Of a stretch of DNA of 64,000 nt, positions 46,354 to 59,500 are shown in pieces. Both the position numbers and the translations under genes were made by a program. The notes under the pieces were generated by a model, which ran no database searches, was not told the origin of the DNA, and worked only from the letters and a program-made list of their open reading frames with translations. Location of the stretch: assembly GCA_026545765.1 (NCBI GenBank), contig CM048840.1, positions 2,873,265 to 2,937,264 of the forward strand, in the 5' to 3' direction. Each line of letters begins with the position of its first letter. Within the stretch, counting starts at the first letter, position 1. Source of the DNA: Plantago major (lineage: Eukaryota > Streptophyta > Magnoliopsida > Lamiales > Plantaginaceae).

Positions 46354-49300
46354 ATGGCACCACCACATGATCACACCAACTCAATCTCCAACTTCATGAA
46401 ATTCAGCAAGCGTGACAACTTGTTCGACCTATCCGACGGAAAGCTATCTGTGAAAGATATCTCGTTACTCTCCGAAGTTCCACCAAACGTCACCTTCCAG
46501 AGCTTCTCTACACTATGCCAATCATCCGAGGCACCCTTTCCCTTGTTCCAGAGAGCACAGTCCACGTCCCTTAAAGGCGGTTTCCTCGGACTCAGTCAGA
46601 AAGAATCCTCGGACCGCCTCGTGAACTCCCTCGGAAAGTTCCAGGACAGGGAATTCGTCAGCATTTTCCGGTTCAAAACATGGTGGTCCACTCAGTGGGT
46701 CGGGACCTCCGGTTCAGACCTCCAAATGGAGACTCAGTGGATCATGTTCAACGTCCCCGAAACAAAATCATACGTGGTCATAATCCCGATCATCGAAGGG
46801 AAGCACAGGTCAGCTCTTTTCCCTGGAATCGATGGCCATATGCTAATTTGCGCCGAGAGTGGCTCTACTACTGCGAAATCATCTTCCTTTGGCGCGCTTG
46901 CTTACATTCACGTGTCGGATAATCCATACACTTTGATGAAAGAGGCTTACACGGCTGTGCGCGTTCATCTCAACACGTTCAAGCTTATTGAGGAGAAAAC
47001 AGCACCGCCTTTGGTGAATAAGTTCGGCTGGTGTACGTGGGACGCGTTTTATCTAACCGTGGAACCTGCTGGAGTATGGAATGGACTGGAGGAATTTTCC
47101 AGTGGAGGTCTAACACCGCGGTTTTTGATCATCGATGATGGTTGGCAGAGTATTAATTTTGATGATCAGGAGATGAATGAGGATGCGAAGAATCTCGTGT
47201 TAGGAGGGACTCAAATGACTGCCAGGCTTCACAGGCTTGGTGAATGCGATAAATTTCGAAAATATACTAGTGGGATGATGTTGGGTGATAATAGGCCTCA
47301 ATTTGATCCCAAGAAGCCCAAGTTGCTGATCAATAAGGCCATTGAGATCGAATTCGCGGAGAAAGCACGTGATAAGGCAGCTAAGTCCGGTGTTAAGGAT
47401 CTGTCACAATACGATGCCAAGGTTGATATTGAATTTTATTATTTGTTTTCTGTCTTTTGGTAACTAAAGAAAGTACAGATATGCTAACATATGTTCCCCT
47501 GTTTCCTCGGTTTTTTTGATAGGTTGAAAAATTGAAAGAGGAATTGGATGAGATGTTTGGTGGTGGTGGTGAAAAGGAAGGGAAGAAGAGTGAGAGTAAC
47601 ACCAACGGGTATGCGAATGGCTCTAGTAAATCATCCGAGATTTCTGGATTGAAGGCATTTACGAAGGATTTGAGGGCGAATTTTAAAGGGTTGGATGATA
47701 TATATGTTTGGCATGCTTTATGTGGCGCTTGGGGAGGTGTTCGGCCAGGAGCAACTCATTTGAACGCCAAGATCATTCCTTGCAAGTTGTCACCTGGACT
47801 AGATGGAACCATGACTGATCTTGCTGTCGTGAAGATAGTTGAGGGATCAGTCGGACTAGTTGATCCAGAACAGGCCGAGGATTTTTACGATTCGATGCAT
47901 TCTTACCTTGCTGAAGTTGGAGTAACAGGCGTTAAAGTAGATGTCATTCATGTAAGTACTTTCCCAAAGCCTATCTTGTGGAGTAATACTTCTCTTGTTA
48001 GTTGTTTCTTTTCTAGATATTAAATTTAAAAGGTTTATGTTCTATAGGATCTTGAATATGTTAGTGAAGACTATGGTGGCAGAGTTGAGCTTGCAAAGGC
48101 TTACTATAAGGGGCTCTCAAAATCACTTGCCAAGAACTTCAATGGAAGTGGACTTATTGCTAGCATGCAACAGTGCAATGACTTCTTTCTACTTGGAACT
48201 GAACAAATATCCATGGGAAGAGTTGGTAAGTTTCTTTATACAATTTCTATTTTTTTCCCTCTCCTTTTTGTATTATTATTTTAAATCCTAAGATAAACCT
48301 ACTTTGTGATTGTTGTTGTTAGCCTGACCGTATAAAATCCCTACTTTGCTTTGTTCTTTAATTGATTCTTATGAAAGTTTAATAAGTGAACATTTCATAT
48401 AACAATTAGGGGATGACTTCTGGTTCCAAGATCCTAATGGTGACCCAATGGGAGTTTATTGGTTACAAGGGGTCCATATGATTCATTGTGCTTACAATAG
48501 CTTGTGGATGGGACAAATCATCCAGCCTGATTGGGATATGTTTCAGTCAGATCATCTTTGTGCAAAATTCCATGCTGGTTCAAGGGCTATTTGTGGAGGG
48601 CCTGTGTATGTTAGTGACTCTTTGGGTGGTCATGACTTTGATCTTCTAAGCAAGCTAGTTTTCCCTGATAGCACAATTCCAAAGTGTGTTCATTTTGCTC
48701 TCCCTACGAGAGACTGTATTTTCAAGAACCCTCTCTTTGATAGCAAGACTATTCTCAAGATATGGAACATCAATAAGGTTATTTTCGTTCCATTTCGATA
48801 TGTGTTTGGTTATTTTACGATATTCATTTTGACATATGTCGTTTACGTTGATTTGGCAGTACGGAGGTGTAATTGGAGCTTTCAACTGTCAAGGAGCGGG
48901 ATGGGACCCAAAGGAACATAGGGTCAAGGGGTACTCACAATGTTACAAGCCAATTACTGGCACGGTCCATGTTACCGACATTGAATTTGATCAGAAGAGC
49001 GAAGCAACCGAACTAGGAAAAGCTGAGGAATATGCTATCTACCTATGTGAGGCAGAGAAACTGTTCTTAACAACACCAGAAGCCGATCCAATCCCAATCA
49101 CTATCCAACCATCCACGTTCGAGATTTTCAGCTTCGTCCCAATCAATAAACTTGCTAATGGCGCTAAATTTGCGCCAATTGGCTTAACCAACTTGTTTAA
49201 CAGCGGAGGAACAATTCAAGGACTCGTGTATGATGAGGCGGTGGCTAAGATTGAAGTTAAGGGAGGTGGAAATTTCTTGGCATATTCGACTTTTTTGCCA

Positions 49301-49423
49301 AAGAAAGCCTACTTGAACGGAGCTGAGATTGAGTTCAAGTGGTCTGTTGATGGGAAGTTGGAGATGTATGTTCCTTGGAAAGAAGAGTTTGGTGGCATTT
49401 CTACTGTAGCTTTTGTTTTCTGA
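46354..49423 (+). CDS. STS: Stachyose synthase (GH36 galactosyltransferase)
   Basis: The enzyme transfers galactose from galactinol to raffinose to make stachyose, the raffinose-family sugar used for transport and storage. Five exons with consistent phases: 46354-47421, 47523-47951, 48048-48225, 48410-48777 and 48860-49423, giving 868 residues; known stachyose synthases are 850-870. The protein matches the family along its length: FKTWWSTQW, METQWIMFNVPETKSYVVII, FGWCTWDAFYLTV, IIDDGWQSI, the GH36 nucleophile block VKVDVIH, and SRAICGGPVYVSD. It carries the charged insertion between residues about 300 and 400 (QYDAKVEKLKEELDEMFGGG) that distinguishes stachyose from raffinose synthases. No signal peptide, as expected for a cytosolic enzyme. 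No frameshift. Alternative: another GH36 raffinose-family transferase, unlikely given the insertion. Confidence 0.95.
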
Positions 49424-50396
49424 AATGTATGATGACCAATTGACCATAATGTTAAGCAGTGGGAATTGGGATGTTAAGTTTGAGTAAGTTTGTGGATTGC
49501 TTGCTATTTCAATTGATTCCAGATTATCATTCAGGGTTCTTGTTGCACTTGTTTAAATTTGTATAGAAGTGGTGATTCAATTTTCATATTATCATATACA
49601 AGCAAAATACATGTTCTTTAGATGGGCTTTGCATTTCCAGGTGATGCATAAACACAGTCCCTTTGATTGGAAACCCACCAATCAAATGATTTGATTTAAC
49701 ATATCAACATTCAACACTGTCATTTGTTGAGGAATACGGTTGAGATAGTGAAAACAGGCTTCATCTTCCTACCGCATTTCGCCAGACTAACTTCCTAAAA
49801 GGTCAGATTATCATTGCATACGCATTAAACGTCAGATTGCATAATACATTAAAACACTAAGAGAAGTAGACATCATAATGCAGGATAGAAAAAACATTTA
49901 AGGACTCGTTGAAATTAAGGATGTCACCATGATGAATTAACATTTAATACAATTGACACTTTGACAGTACCAATTCAAATTTTAAAACTATTCCCTACAA
50001 GACATGCATATCCCTATCTCATTGAAATTAGATGAAAGTATAACTAATTCTTAGATAATTAAATGATGCAGATTAATACTAATTGACTGATTGACGTAAA
50101 ACCAAACTCATAAGTAGGTATGGCCTACTATGGCCGACAGTATCTGAATTACAAGTTTAACGGCACATGCGATGTAACCTTTGTGGTATATGCTCGCTGT
50201 GCTTCCCCACATGCAACAAGTGGCTTCAGAATTATTTTTTAAGAAGAAACACACTTTTTACCAAGAAACTTCCAATTTCGACCTGACATGATGTTGGACG
50301 AACGATATGGGTTTCGTGGGATTGTTTGGCACTCTTTAATACACAAATTCTAGTCTTGAAGTGGACATTCTTTGGCGAGGGGTCATTGATGTTTTT
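49424..50396. other. 3' flank of stachyose synthase
   Basis: Probable 3' UTR, then AT-rich sequence up to the copia insertion. No gene or repeat recognised. Confidence 0.4.
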
Positions 50397-50401
50397 GTAT
50401 A

Positions 50402-51024
50402 TGTTGAGTCACAACAATAATCTCAACCAAACAATAACAAGTATCAATCGATCAACAAAAACATAAACAATGAACATTTAATTTACGCTATTTAAAATAA
50501 ATTACATCCACTTGGAAACCAAGACGATATCGATATCAACCGAGATTCGACATGTTTTATACAATCTATACAAAGATCGCTAATCGATTATCTATACCTC
50601 AATCAATCGAAGAGAAAACAAGATCAATCTCAACGACAAACAAGCGACAATGGAACTCGAACCAATTCTCAATGAGCAGATCACGAACTCGATATCTTCA
50701 ACCGTCAACGTATGAATAACCTTCTTCAACTATGCAAAATCTCGAGCAAATGATGAAGAATCGAGAGAATTTCGAGAGTTTTCCAAGCTAGCAATCGACT
50801 GCTTTTTGTTCTCTTCTCTTTAATAACCGCCATAACAAATTAACGAGTGAATTTATCTCACCATTGATCAACAGAACCAATCAACCGCCCAATCACCTCG
50901 AGTAAGCATCCACGATCCAAACTGTTTCAGATTTCAAACTTGGTTTGAGCTTCAAACTTAGTTTCACTCGTCTGAAACTTGGTTTCAGATATCCTGCTTA
51001 CTTGATTTGAGATAAAACACAACA
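50402..51024 (-). repeat. 3' LTR of the copia element (left copy)
   Basis: 623 bases, bounded by the GTATA duplication on the left and the purine tract on the right. It is shorter than the other LTR, with several small deletions in the A-rich start and in the GAAACTTGGTTTCAG repeats near its end. Confidence 0.88.
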
Positions 51025-54000
51025 AACTCCACCTTAGCTCAAAATCAAGTCTACATGCTCTTTCCCAATTTATCGTTCTTTACTTAGAGAACAAACAACC
51101 ACTTAAGCTCCCTTACGGCTAGAGCATGCCTTCCAAAATCTCTCAGGCAAAAAAATTCGCACTAATTCACCAACATTTATCACCAAGACAATGCTCGAAC
51201 TTGGCAAATGACAATGGTTTTGTGAAAAATCATAAGATTCTCCGATGTACGAACCTTTTCCACTCTTACGCTCCTCCATCAATGATGTCCCTTATGAAGT
51301 ATAACCTCACATCTATATGCTTGGTCCTTTCATGAAAATGTCGATGTTTTGCTAATTGAATGGCACTGATTATCACACATCACGTATACACAATCTTGTT
51401 CAATGCCCAACTCAGAATCAAACCATTCAACCATACGGCTTCCTTGATTCCCTCGCATCGAATAAACTCAAATTTCGCTTGTTGATAATGCAACTATAGA
51501 TCGAGAACATTTCCATGAGATGGCAAGATCAAACAAAGTAAATACAAACCCCGTGATGATTTTCTAGTCAACATTAGAAGCAAAATCAGATCAACAAATC
51601 CTTTAATGGTGAGTCCGATCTTTTGATGCTTTCAACCTCGCACTATAATGAATTGTTCCTTGATATACCCGAGAACACCCTTCACAGATTCCAATGTATC
51701 ATACCGATTGCTCATAAATCTACTAATGATACTCATTGCAAAAGCAAGATCCGGTCTGCAAGAAATCATTGAATACATTATGCTTCCTATCGATTTGATA
51801 AGGAATCTTGAACATTTCTCAGATATCACCGCTTCACGTGACATCGATTTCATCGATGCCTTAGTTCGTGGTTTAAGGTGTACGTAAACAAAGCTCGACA
51901 TATTCATGTTCAACTTTGCAAGCACCTTAGTCGATATGCGATTGTGAGAGAAATAGACTTCTATCATGCTCTTTCACTAATGTCCATACCAAGTATTCTA
52001 CTAGCCTCCTGCATCTTTCATTTCAAACTCGAGCTCAACTTAGTTTTCAATACTCTAATTTCATCAAGAGACTTCCTACTATCAATATATCATCAACATA
52101 TAACAAAGAAATAAATGCAACTCTCAATCGTATATTTGAAAATATATGCAATCACTATACCGCTCCTCAGAAATCAGATTGAGCTCATGAATTCATCAAA
52201 CCTTTATACCATTGGTGAGGGCTTTGTTTTAAACCATATAGAGACCTTTTAACAAGCATGCCTTGTTTTCCTTGTTTCAATATGAATGCCCTCGTGATTT
52301 TCATATATATTGTTTCTTCTAGCGCATCATGTAAAAACGCTTTGACATCCATCCGTAGATGTAAATCCCATCGAGTTACCATGGCTAAGAGAATCCTTAT
52401 AGACACATGCTTTACCACAGTGAGAAGATTTCAGATAATCTACACCTTCCTTCCGTAAAACCCTCGCAACAAGCCTCGCTTAACTGATCGAGTGAGTCAT
52501 CCAGCTTCAACCTTCCTTTCAATATCCACTTACATCCCACAAGCTTCTTGTTCTTGGGTATAGTAACTATATCCTGTATCATTCTTCTCGAAGCCAATTC
52601 CTCATGAATAGTGGATCCACTTTTCACTATCAAGACAATGAATGGCTTCTTGATAAGTGCTCGTTCGAGTAGTTGATATCTTCTCGAATCGAGAGAGCAT
52701 AAGCAACATTGTATGAATTTCCCATCCGTCCATAACCATACATGTCGAACTTTCCTATTTAACCTCCTCTCTATCTTTAGCAAGTCGATATGTAGATAGC
52801 ACATTAGTTTCATCTGCAGAGATGCTCAAATCGTGTCTCTAGTGGAGAGATTTTCCATATCATGTTGTTGTGCACTATTCTCATCCACAGTGTATGCTTC
52901 TCATTTTCATGTAAATCACCAGACATCGCAATGCTCCACCGAATTCTCAGATTGATGTCCACAGCTCGAGTGGCATGATAGTTTCATTAAATACCACATC
53001 CTCGCTAATGATGCACTTTCTCGATCAATTATCCACAACTTGTACCCTTTACACCAAAAAGGTATCCTAAAATGCATCTAAGTGCTCTTCGTTCCATTTC
53101 CCTTGTCTAACATGTGCTAGAGCCAAACACCCAAAACCTTCAAATGACCAAGATAAGGTGGCTTTTACCACAGCCTCGTGTGTTGTTGTTCGAGGTGTGG
53201 GGCTCCTATTTATGAGATAACATGTCAGAGTAGCAATTTCTCCCGTAAACACTTGCTTAAACCCGAGCTAATCAACATGCATCCGATTCTCTCTAGAATG
53301 CTTCTATTGAACCTCTCAAAGAACCCCATTCTCATGAGGTGTGCCGGTATTGTTTTATGTCTAACAATGCCCTTGTTTTTGCGTAATCTATCAATTCACT
53401 AGAGAGAAACTCTAAGCCATTATCTGTTCTGAGATGCTTGATTTTCCGTCCTGTAGTGTTCTCCACCTCAATTGACCATTCTCTGAATTTGCTGAAAGCT
53501 TCACCTTTTGATTTCAATATTATCAGCCACACTTTTCTTGAATAATCATCAACTATTGACATGAAATACCTTACTCCACTCATGGTTTGTGTATTTGTTG
53601 GTCCCCATAAGTCTGAATGAAGATAATCAAGAGGTGCTTGAGTAGTGTGCTTTGCAGTATCAAACCCAACCTTGTGAGATTTCCCCATAACACAATTTTC
53701 ACAGAACTGTAGGTGAGTTATTTGATCTCCACACAGCAGATTTTGCTTTGATAATTCTCTAAGACCCTTCTCACTGAGATGTCCCATTCTTGCATGCCAA
53801 AGCTGAGTATTATCTTGAGCACTCACCTGTGATGATTCCCCAGAAACTGTATCACCTACCAGGTAATAGAGACCATTCTCCTTCAAGCCTTTCATTACAA
53901 AGGATACCATGCTTAGTGATGCTCAGAACACCATTTTCTGAGGAATATTTGTGTCCAGTACTATCTAGTACACCAAGAGAAATCAGGTTCCTCTTTAGTT

Positions 54001-55110
54001 TAGGTATATACCTAACATTTGTAAGCATTCTTACCACTCCATCATGCAACTTGAGCCTTATATCACCAATACCTTCAATGTTGCATTCAAAATCATCACC
54101 TAGCAGTACAGAGCCACCTCTCCTAGCTTTGTAGTTTACAAACCACTCAAGGTTAGGGCTCATATGAAATGAGCATCCAGAATCCAATACCCAGTGTACA
54201 TTTGACCTTGATTTCACTATCGAACAAGCCTCTAAACCACCGTAACTTCAAAGATCACCATAAGAGTGCGACTCAAAGAATGTGCATTATGAGTATTGTT
54301 GTTCTCGAGTCATTTACTTGCAATTTTCCAAATTTTCTTGTCTCTCTTAAACTTGAAACATTGATTCTTGAGATGACCTGGCATTTTACAATAGAAACAC
54401 TTCCTCTTTTCAGAATTGTTACCATCTGCAGATTTGAATTTCTCAAATTTTCTAGTATCTGCAGACATAGGTGCTTTATTCTTTGCATCTTACGGCTCCA
54501 CCTTTCTTTGATATTTAGCCTCAAGATTGTCATTACCAAAGGATGTGTCCCTTATGCAGCTCCTTGTTCCTTAGAGCAATATCCACATCCTCATATGTCA
54601 GTTTGGTGCTCTTATGAATAACTAGAGCATCAATAAAGTGCTCATATGATTTAGGCAGGGCTCCCAAGATTACTAAGGCTTTATCCTCATCAGAAACTTC
54701 AATGCTAACACTCCGTGTCCCGCACATCTTGTTAAACTCATCAAGTCACGGGAAATAGAATTATCTGGCTAATTCAAAATTAAACAACATTTTCCTCGAT
54801 GCAAATTTGTTTGCGTAAGTTTTAGAGTTATACATATCTTCCAAATTTTGTCCTGCATTTCTTTAGTCGCCTTGATCTTGATTACTTCCCGGAGAATCTT
54901 GTCATCAAGGGACAATATGATTGTGCTACGAGCTCTTCCCATGATAGTAGCCTTCTCCTTGGCATCAAATCCTTCTGCAAATCCTTTGTCTCCCAAGAGT
55001 GCATCATCTAAACCTTGATGAATCAACAGTGCTTCCATCTTGGCTTTCCATAAACCGAAATCGGTTTTCTCCGTGAACTTTTCAACATCAAACCTCATGG
55101 ATGATCCCAT
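51025..55110 (-). pseudogene. Copia gag-pol relic
   Basis: Read on the minus strand: gag from 55110 (MGSSMRFDVEKF; FGLWKAKMEALL), a CCHC-type remnant near 54380-54340 (CKMPGHLKNQCFKFK), protease with WVLDSGCSFHM (54217 on), GAG-pre-integrase LWHARMGHLSEKGLRELS with its Cys pair, and integrase with DYLHSDLWGP, SIVDDYSRKVW and LRTDNGLEF carrying the first two catalytic Asp. RT follows (MDVKAFLHDALEETIYM; SLYGLKQSPHQWYK; 52813-51632), then an RNase H remnant (ALSTSEAEFI). At least eight breaks separate these pieces, so no polyprotein can be made. The TNT1/Tork type is suggested by motif wording only. Confidence 0.88.
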
Positions 55111-55163
55111 AGCTTGATCGATAACAGTTGAGATTCAAATCCTTTCCCACAGACGGCGCCAAT

Positions 55164-55798
55164 TGTTGAGTCACAACAATAATCTCAACCAAACAATAAC
55201 AAGTATCAATCGATCAACAAGAACATAAACGATGAAACACGGAATTTACGTGGTTCGGCCAAAATAGCCTACATCCACGGGAAACCAAGCACTTATATTG
55301 ATATCAACTGAGATTCGATTACAAGCTTATACAATCTATACAAAGATCAAGCCTAATCGATTATCTATACTCCTCAATCAATCGAAAGAGAAAACAAGAT
55401 CAATCTCAACGACAAACAAGCGACAATGGAACTCGAACCAATTCTCAATGAGCAGATCACGAACTCGATATCTTCAACCGTCGTATGAATAACCTTCTTC
55501 AACGCTATGCAAAATCTCGAGCAAATGATTAAGAATCGAGATAGAATTTCTGAGAGTTTTCTAATATAGCAACTGACACTGTTTTTTGTTCTCTTCTCTT
55601 TAATAACCGCTCATAACAAATTAACAAGTGAATTTATCTCAGCCATTGATCAACAGGAACCAATCTGAACCGTCCAATCACCTTGAGTAAGCATCCACGA
55701 TCTGAAACTTGGTTTCAGAGCTTTCTGAAACTTAGTTTCACTCGTCTGAAACTTGGTTTCAGATATCCTGCTTACTTGATTTGAGATAAAACACAACA
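55164..55798 (-). repeat. 5' LTR of the copia element (right copy)
   Basis: 635 bases, adjacent to the PBS. It contains repeated GAAACTTGGTTTCAG/GAAACTTAGTTTCAC words near 55700-55760, which form short inverted and direct repeats. Confidence 0.9.
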
Positions 55799-55803
55799 GT
55801 ATA

Positions 55804-57389
55804 CAATCATATAATGTTTTATACGCAAATATTTTATGTCATCCGCCACATGTTATGTGTATGTATATCATATATGTATGTTTATGATCTATGGTGCATT
55901 CTGCTTCCTCTATAAATATAGTCACTCAAAAGACTTGCATTATTTTCATTCTTCAACTAATTATAAATTAATAATAAACCATATATAATAAAAAATAATT
56001 AAAAAATTATATTCTTCATCTCATTATACTTTAAATTTTTTTTAGTTATTCTTACTGTGATTTAGAATTAGTAATTTATATTCGAACGAAGGTTAAAAAA
56101 AATCAAATGTTAAGATTATTCCGGGATAGAGGAAGTAGAAACCACCCGTCACTACTCTTCAATTGTGCATGGATAAATAAACCTCAAAATTTCACGTAGA
56201 CTGAGTAAGTAAAATATATATACTGATGTAATCAATGTTACTGGTTCGGGCTCAAAAATAAAAAATAATCTCACATTCAGCTCCACTAAAATCCGAACAT
56301 TGTGAACAAGTATGACGTGACTCTAAATTGGGGATGAGTAAATTTATAAAAACGTTGGAGAGGAGGAGTTTCTTATTTCTCTTTTTTGATTTCGAATTGC
56401 TTTATGGTGTAAATTGTTAGCCGAATTCAGTTTCACCCAATAAAATCGTGACAAGGAGATTCATTTGATTAGTTTGACTTGGTAAACAAATGTAACACTC
56501 AAAAAGTGGAGTCTAACCAAACCTTGACTTGAATCTCTCCCCAATTCTAAGCCATTTTATGTCGTTGTTTGAGATTTATTAGATTAACTAGGAATGGTAC
56601 ACCGCACTAAGCGCGGTGCCCATAATGTTAACTATCCTAAATGATCAAACGGTGTAAGATTATAAAATTGCACCATAAAATCATCAACATTTCTTCCCTC
56701 TTGTGATGGAAATGAGTCTAATTATACATTAAAAAACAAAGGAATATTAAGAAATAGAAATGACAGTATTGAAAACGATTCAAAGTATATATATTAAATT
56801 GTTGATATTCTTACCTACAATTTTATCACTAATCATTGTTCTATGTAAGTGACCACATGCCAACAGCTAATATCAAAACAAGAATTGTGCTTCTCCATCA
56901 TAGTCAGCAACAATATGTTGTGCTAAAGAATGAGAAATTATAGTACACCATGGGTAATGCAAGAGAAGGGTAATCAAAACAGACAAAACCAAGTCTGATT
57001 CATCCATGAATATTCCAGTTGCTGAGAGCAGGTGCACAATCTCCCTCACCTACAAGACTACAACTGTTTTAACTTGAAGTTTCATTGTGAGTTGTAGCTC
57101 ACATCATGCTGCAAGAGTCTCTAGACATTTCTGCCGTATATATTAAATTGAACATCTTCTCTACACATTAACCCGACCGATTTTTTTAACTAAAGATCCA
57201 TGGCGAGTTGGATCGCGTCCTGGTGCAAGAGCCTTCGACGTTTCTGGCTCCACCTATGTATAATACTCCATGTTTTTTCCCTACAACAACTTGCCACTGC
57301 TGTGTCCTGCTACTCCCAAGTCAACAACTCTGTTCTGTGGCTGTGAAGGAACTTAAACAAGTCGTTGTACGCTTTCTTTGGCCATATTA
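55804..57389. other. AT-rich intergenic stretch
   Basis: No supported gene or repeat. A 60-codon ORF at 57208 has no recognisable features. Confidence 0.35.
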
Positions 57390-57690
57390 GCTCTTATTAT
57401 ATTGTTTACACAAAATAAAAACTCATGTTGGATATGCTTCTGGAGGATAACTCGAGGCATGAAATCATACACCAACAATCTCTCTTATTATATTTGTTTA
57501 CACAAAATAAAAACTCATGTTGGAAGAGATGCTTCTGAAGGATAACTCGAGGCATGAAATCATACACCAACAATCTCTCATCATAAAATAAATCTACCAA
57601 AACTAAGTTTGTGAGAAGATTGCTACAAATTAGACCTGTAATGCCGCTACATGAACTGAACCAATATCTCAACTTGCACACCAAACGCAC
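57390..57690 (-). pseudogene. Receptor-kinase fragment with a 91-base duplication
   Basis: On the minus strand one frame reads DERLLVYDFMPR, the hinge motif of receptor-like kinases (subdomain V). No other kinase motif is recognisable nearby. The segment exists twice in tandem with a 91-base period (57391-57481 and 57482-57575), the copies differing by small indels that put them in different frames. Probably a decayed gene fragment. Low confidence in the family assignment. Confidence 0.35.
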
Positions 57691-57927
57691 ATAACTTAAC
57701 TAATATGGGCAAAACCTATCATACATCGCATAAGAAAGAATAACTCAATTCAAAATCAAATCCCACCTAAAAACCAATATGCCTATACAAATATAAAACC
57801 AGACATTACATCAAGTTAGCATGTATTTCTACAAACATCACCACCGGATAGGAACTGTCACATGCATGGTATGATTAAAACATCAGATCCATTAAAGGTG
57901 AAATACTTTTGTTTAGCTAAACCGACC

Positions 57928-59500
57928 TTAAAACGCATCTTTAAGAGCTCCATTAAAAGGCCTAGACGCATCACCATCGATTGTAGCAGATAAATATTGC
58001 CCAGATGCCTTATCGGAGTGTGTAAATGCAATTGATTGATGTTGATCGAAAGGGAAATCAAAGCAGGCCCTTGGTGCAACCTAAAATAAAGTTAGCAATA
58101 AAAATTTCTGAAATGGACAGACTTTATGTTTGAACTATGAACAAGGTTAAAAAAGTATTTCACAAAAATGTCCTAAATGGATGACTTTATGTTACTAAGT
58201 AAGAGGCTTTACATAAGTAAGGCGTGGAGCTTGTAATGCAAAAGAGTTACACATGATTTTGCATCATAAAAACTTATATATGGTATAGCTTGGAACCACA
58301 ATCACATACTTAAATGGAGAAAACGTAAACTACAATAAAATCCAGGGGGGAATAAAATTAGCTCTCAACACATTGTCACAAATCTCTATTAATTAAGCAA
58401 ATAAGAAAGTCACATGCTGAAGTAAACAAGCAGCAGAAGCAGAAGCAAGTACGTGTAGCCACCCAAATCAAACAATAAATCTTTGTGGTGGCTAATTTTG
58501 AAGGTACCCCCAGGAATAAGTATACACATTCCCTATAGCTCTGATTTCTTGCAAATTAACATGGAACAATCTATTTGATATCATAATTCTAGACTTTTCA
58601 TAAACTTTTACATATTTGACGCAAATCTTTCCAAATGATATTATTATTTATATAAAAGTCAACATAAGCACCATGGTTATATACTTGCAACCAGCCGCTA
58701 GTCAAAACTATCAATTCAGATATCTTATTCACTGGTATAAATTGTATGATGTTGAGACTAATGTGTGTGGCTTTAGATAAACAATTCATGGATATCCACA
58801 TATAAACAAGAATGGTTACCAAGTACCCAACATGTCAAATGCTGAAGGAAAGCCAGTACATGTTAAACCCACAAGTAAACCGGAAACTAATTCAATATAT
58901 GTAACAGAGAGCAACAAACAAAAGAAAATCCATGTAAAGCATATGAAAATAAATATTACACACTGGTGCACCTACTCACCAAGGTGTAAAATCAACCATA
59001 TATGCATGACAGTTTGAGAAAGAAAAAGCATATTACATAGTAAATGACCATAACTTTATATCCTTATTATCTCCAACAGCAAAAATCAAAATCAATATTA
59101 AGGATGCAGAAAGATACTTTTAGTGGAAGAAGGAGAATCAGTTTTACTGTAGGATATGTTGGGATGCCCTTCTCTTATGCATTTCGTCGAACAGGTAGCG
59201 GGTGAGCCAACTAAACACAAATCTCTCCATCTTATAGCATGTTCGTCCCGCTATTAAATCATGGCACATGTGAACCTGACCAAAAGTACGAAGATCAAAA
59301 TTAACTAAAACAAAATATCAGACACAGTGCAACGCTGTTCCATATCGAATAGGAGACTAAATAACACTCAGATCAAATGTAAGCGTTGCTCCAGTTCCGT
59401 ATTATAAATTTCAGGGGGGGCGATGAAAACGGTACCTTGCCCATGTTGTATTCTGAAAAGGCCACTTCAAATCCATCGCTGACGTTCCCATTGCCAATTT
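57928..59500 (-). pseudogene. Unidentified gene fragment, three possible exons
   Basis: On the minus strand three stretches look coding and have splice borders. A: ends at 59436 with VAFSEYNMGK before donor GTACCG. B: begins at 59275 after TTGGTCAG with VHMCHDLIAGRTCYK and runs to about 59150. C: 58080-57928 after TTATTTTAG with ACFDFPFDQHQSIAFTH, ending GALKDAF and TAA. A to B joins in phase 0. The link from B to C is not clean: the only donor after B would put C in another frame. No start codon is found in A's frame. I do not recognise the family. It may be a gene relic or a gene with further small exons. Confidence 0.3.

Larger units (their letters stand above)
50402..55798 (-). mobile_element. 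Complete but decayed Ty1/copia retrotransposon
   Basis: Both LTRs begin TGTTGAGTCACAACA and end AAAACACAACA on the plus strand: 50402-51024 and 55164-55798. The 5-base target duplication GTATA is intact on both sides (50397-50401 and 55799-55803). On the minus strand the order is gag, protease, integrase, RT and RNase H, i.e. copia order, with a PBS next to the right LTR (TTGGCGCCGTCTGTGGGAA) and a purine tract by the left LTR (AAGGTGGAGTT). The coding region carries many shifts and stops, and the LTRs differ by numerous substitutions and indels. The insertion is therefore old. Confidence 0.92.
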
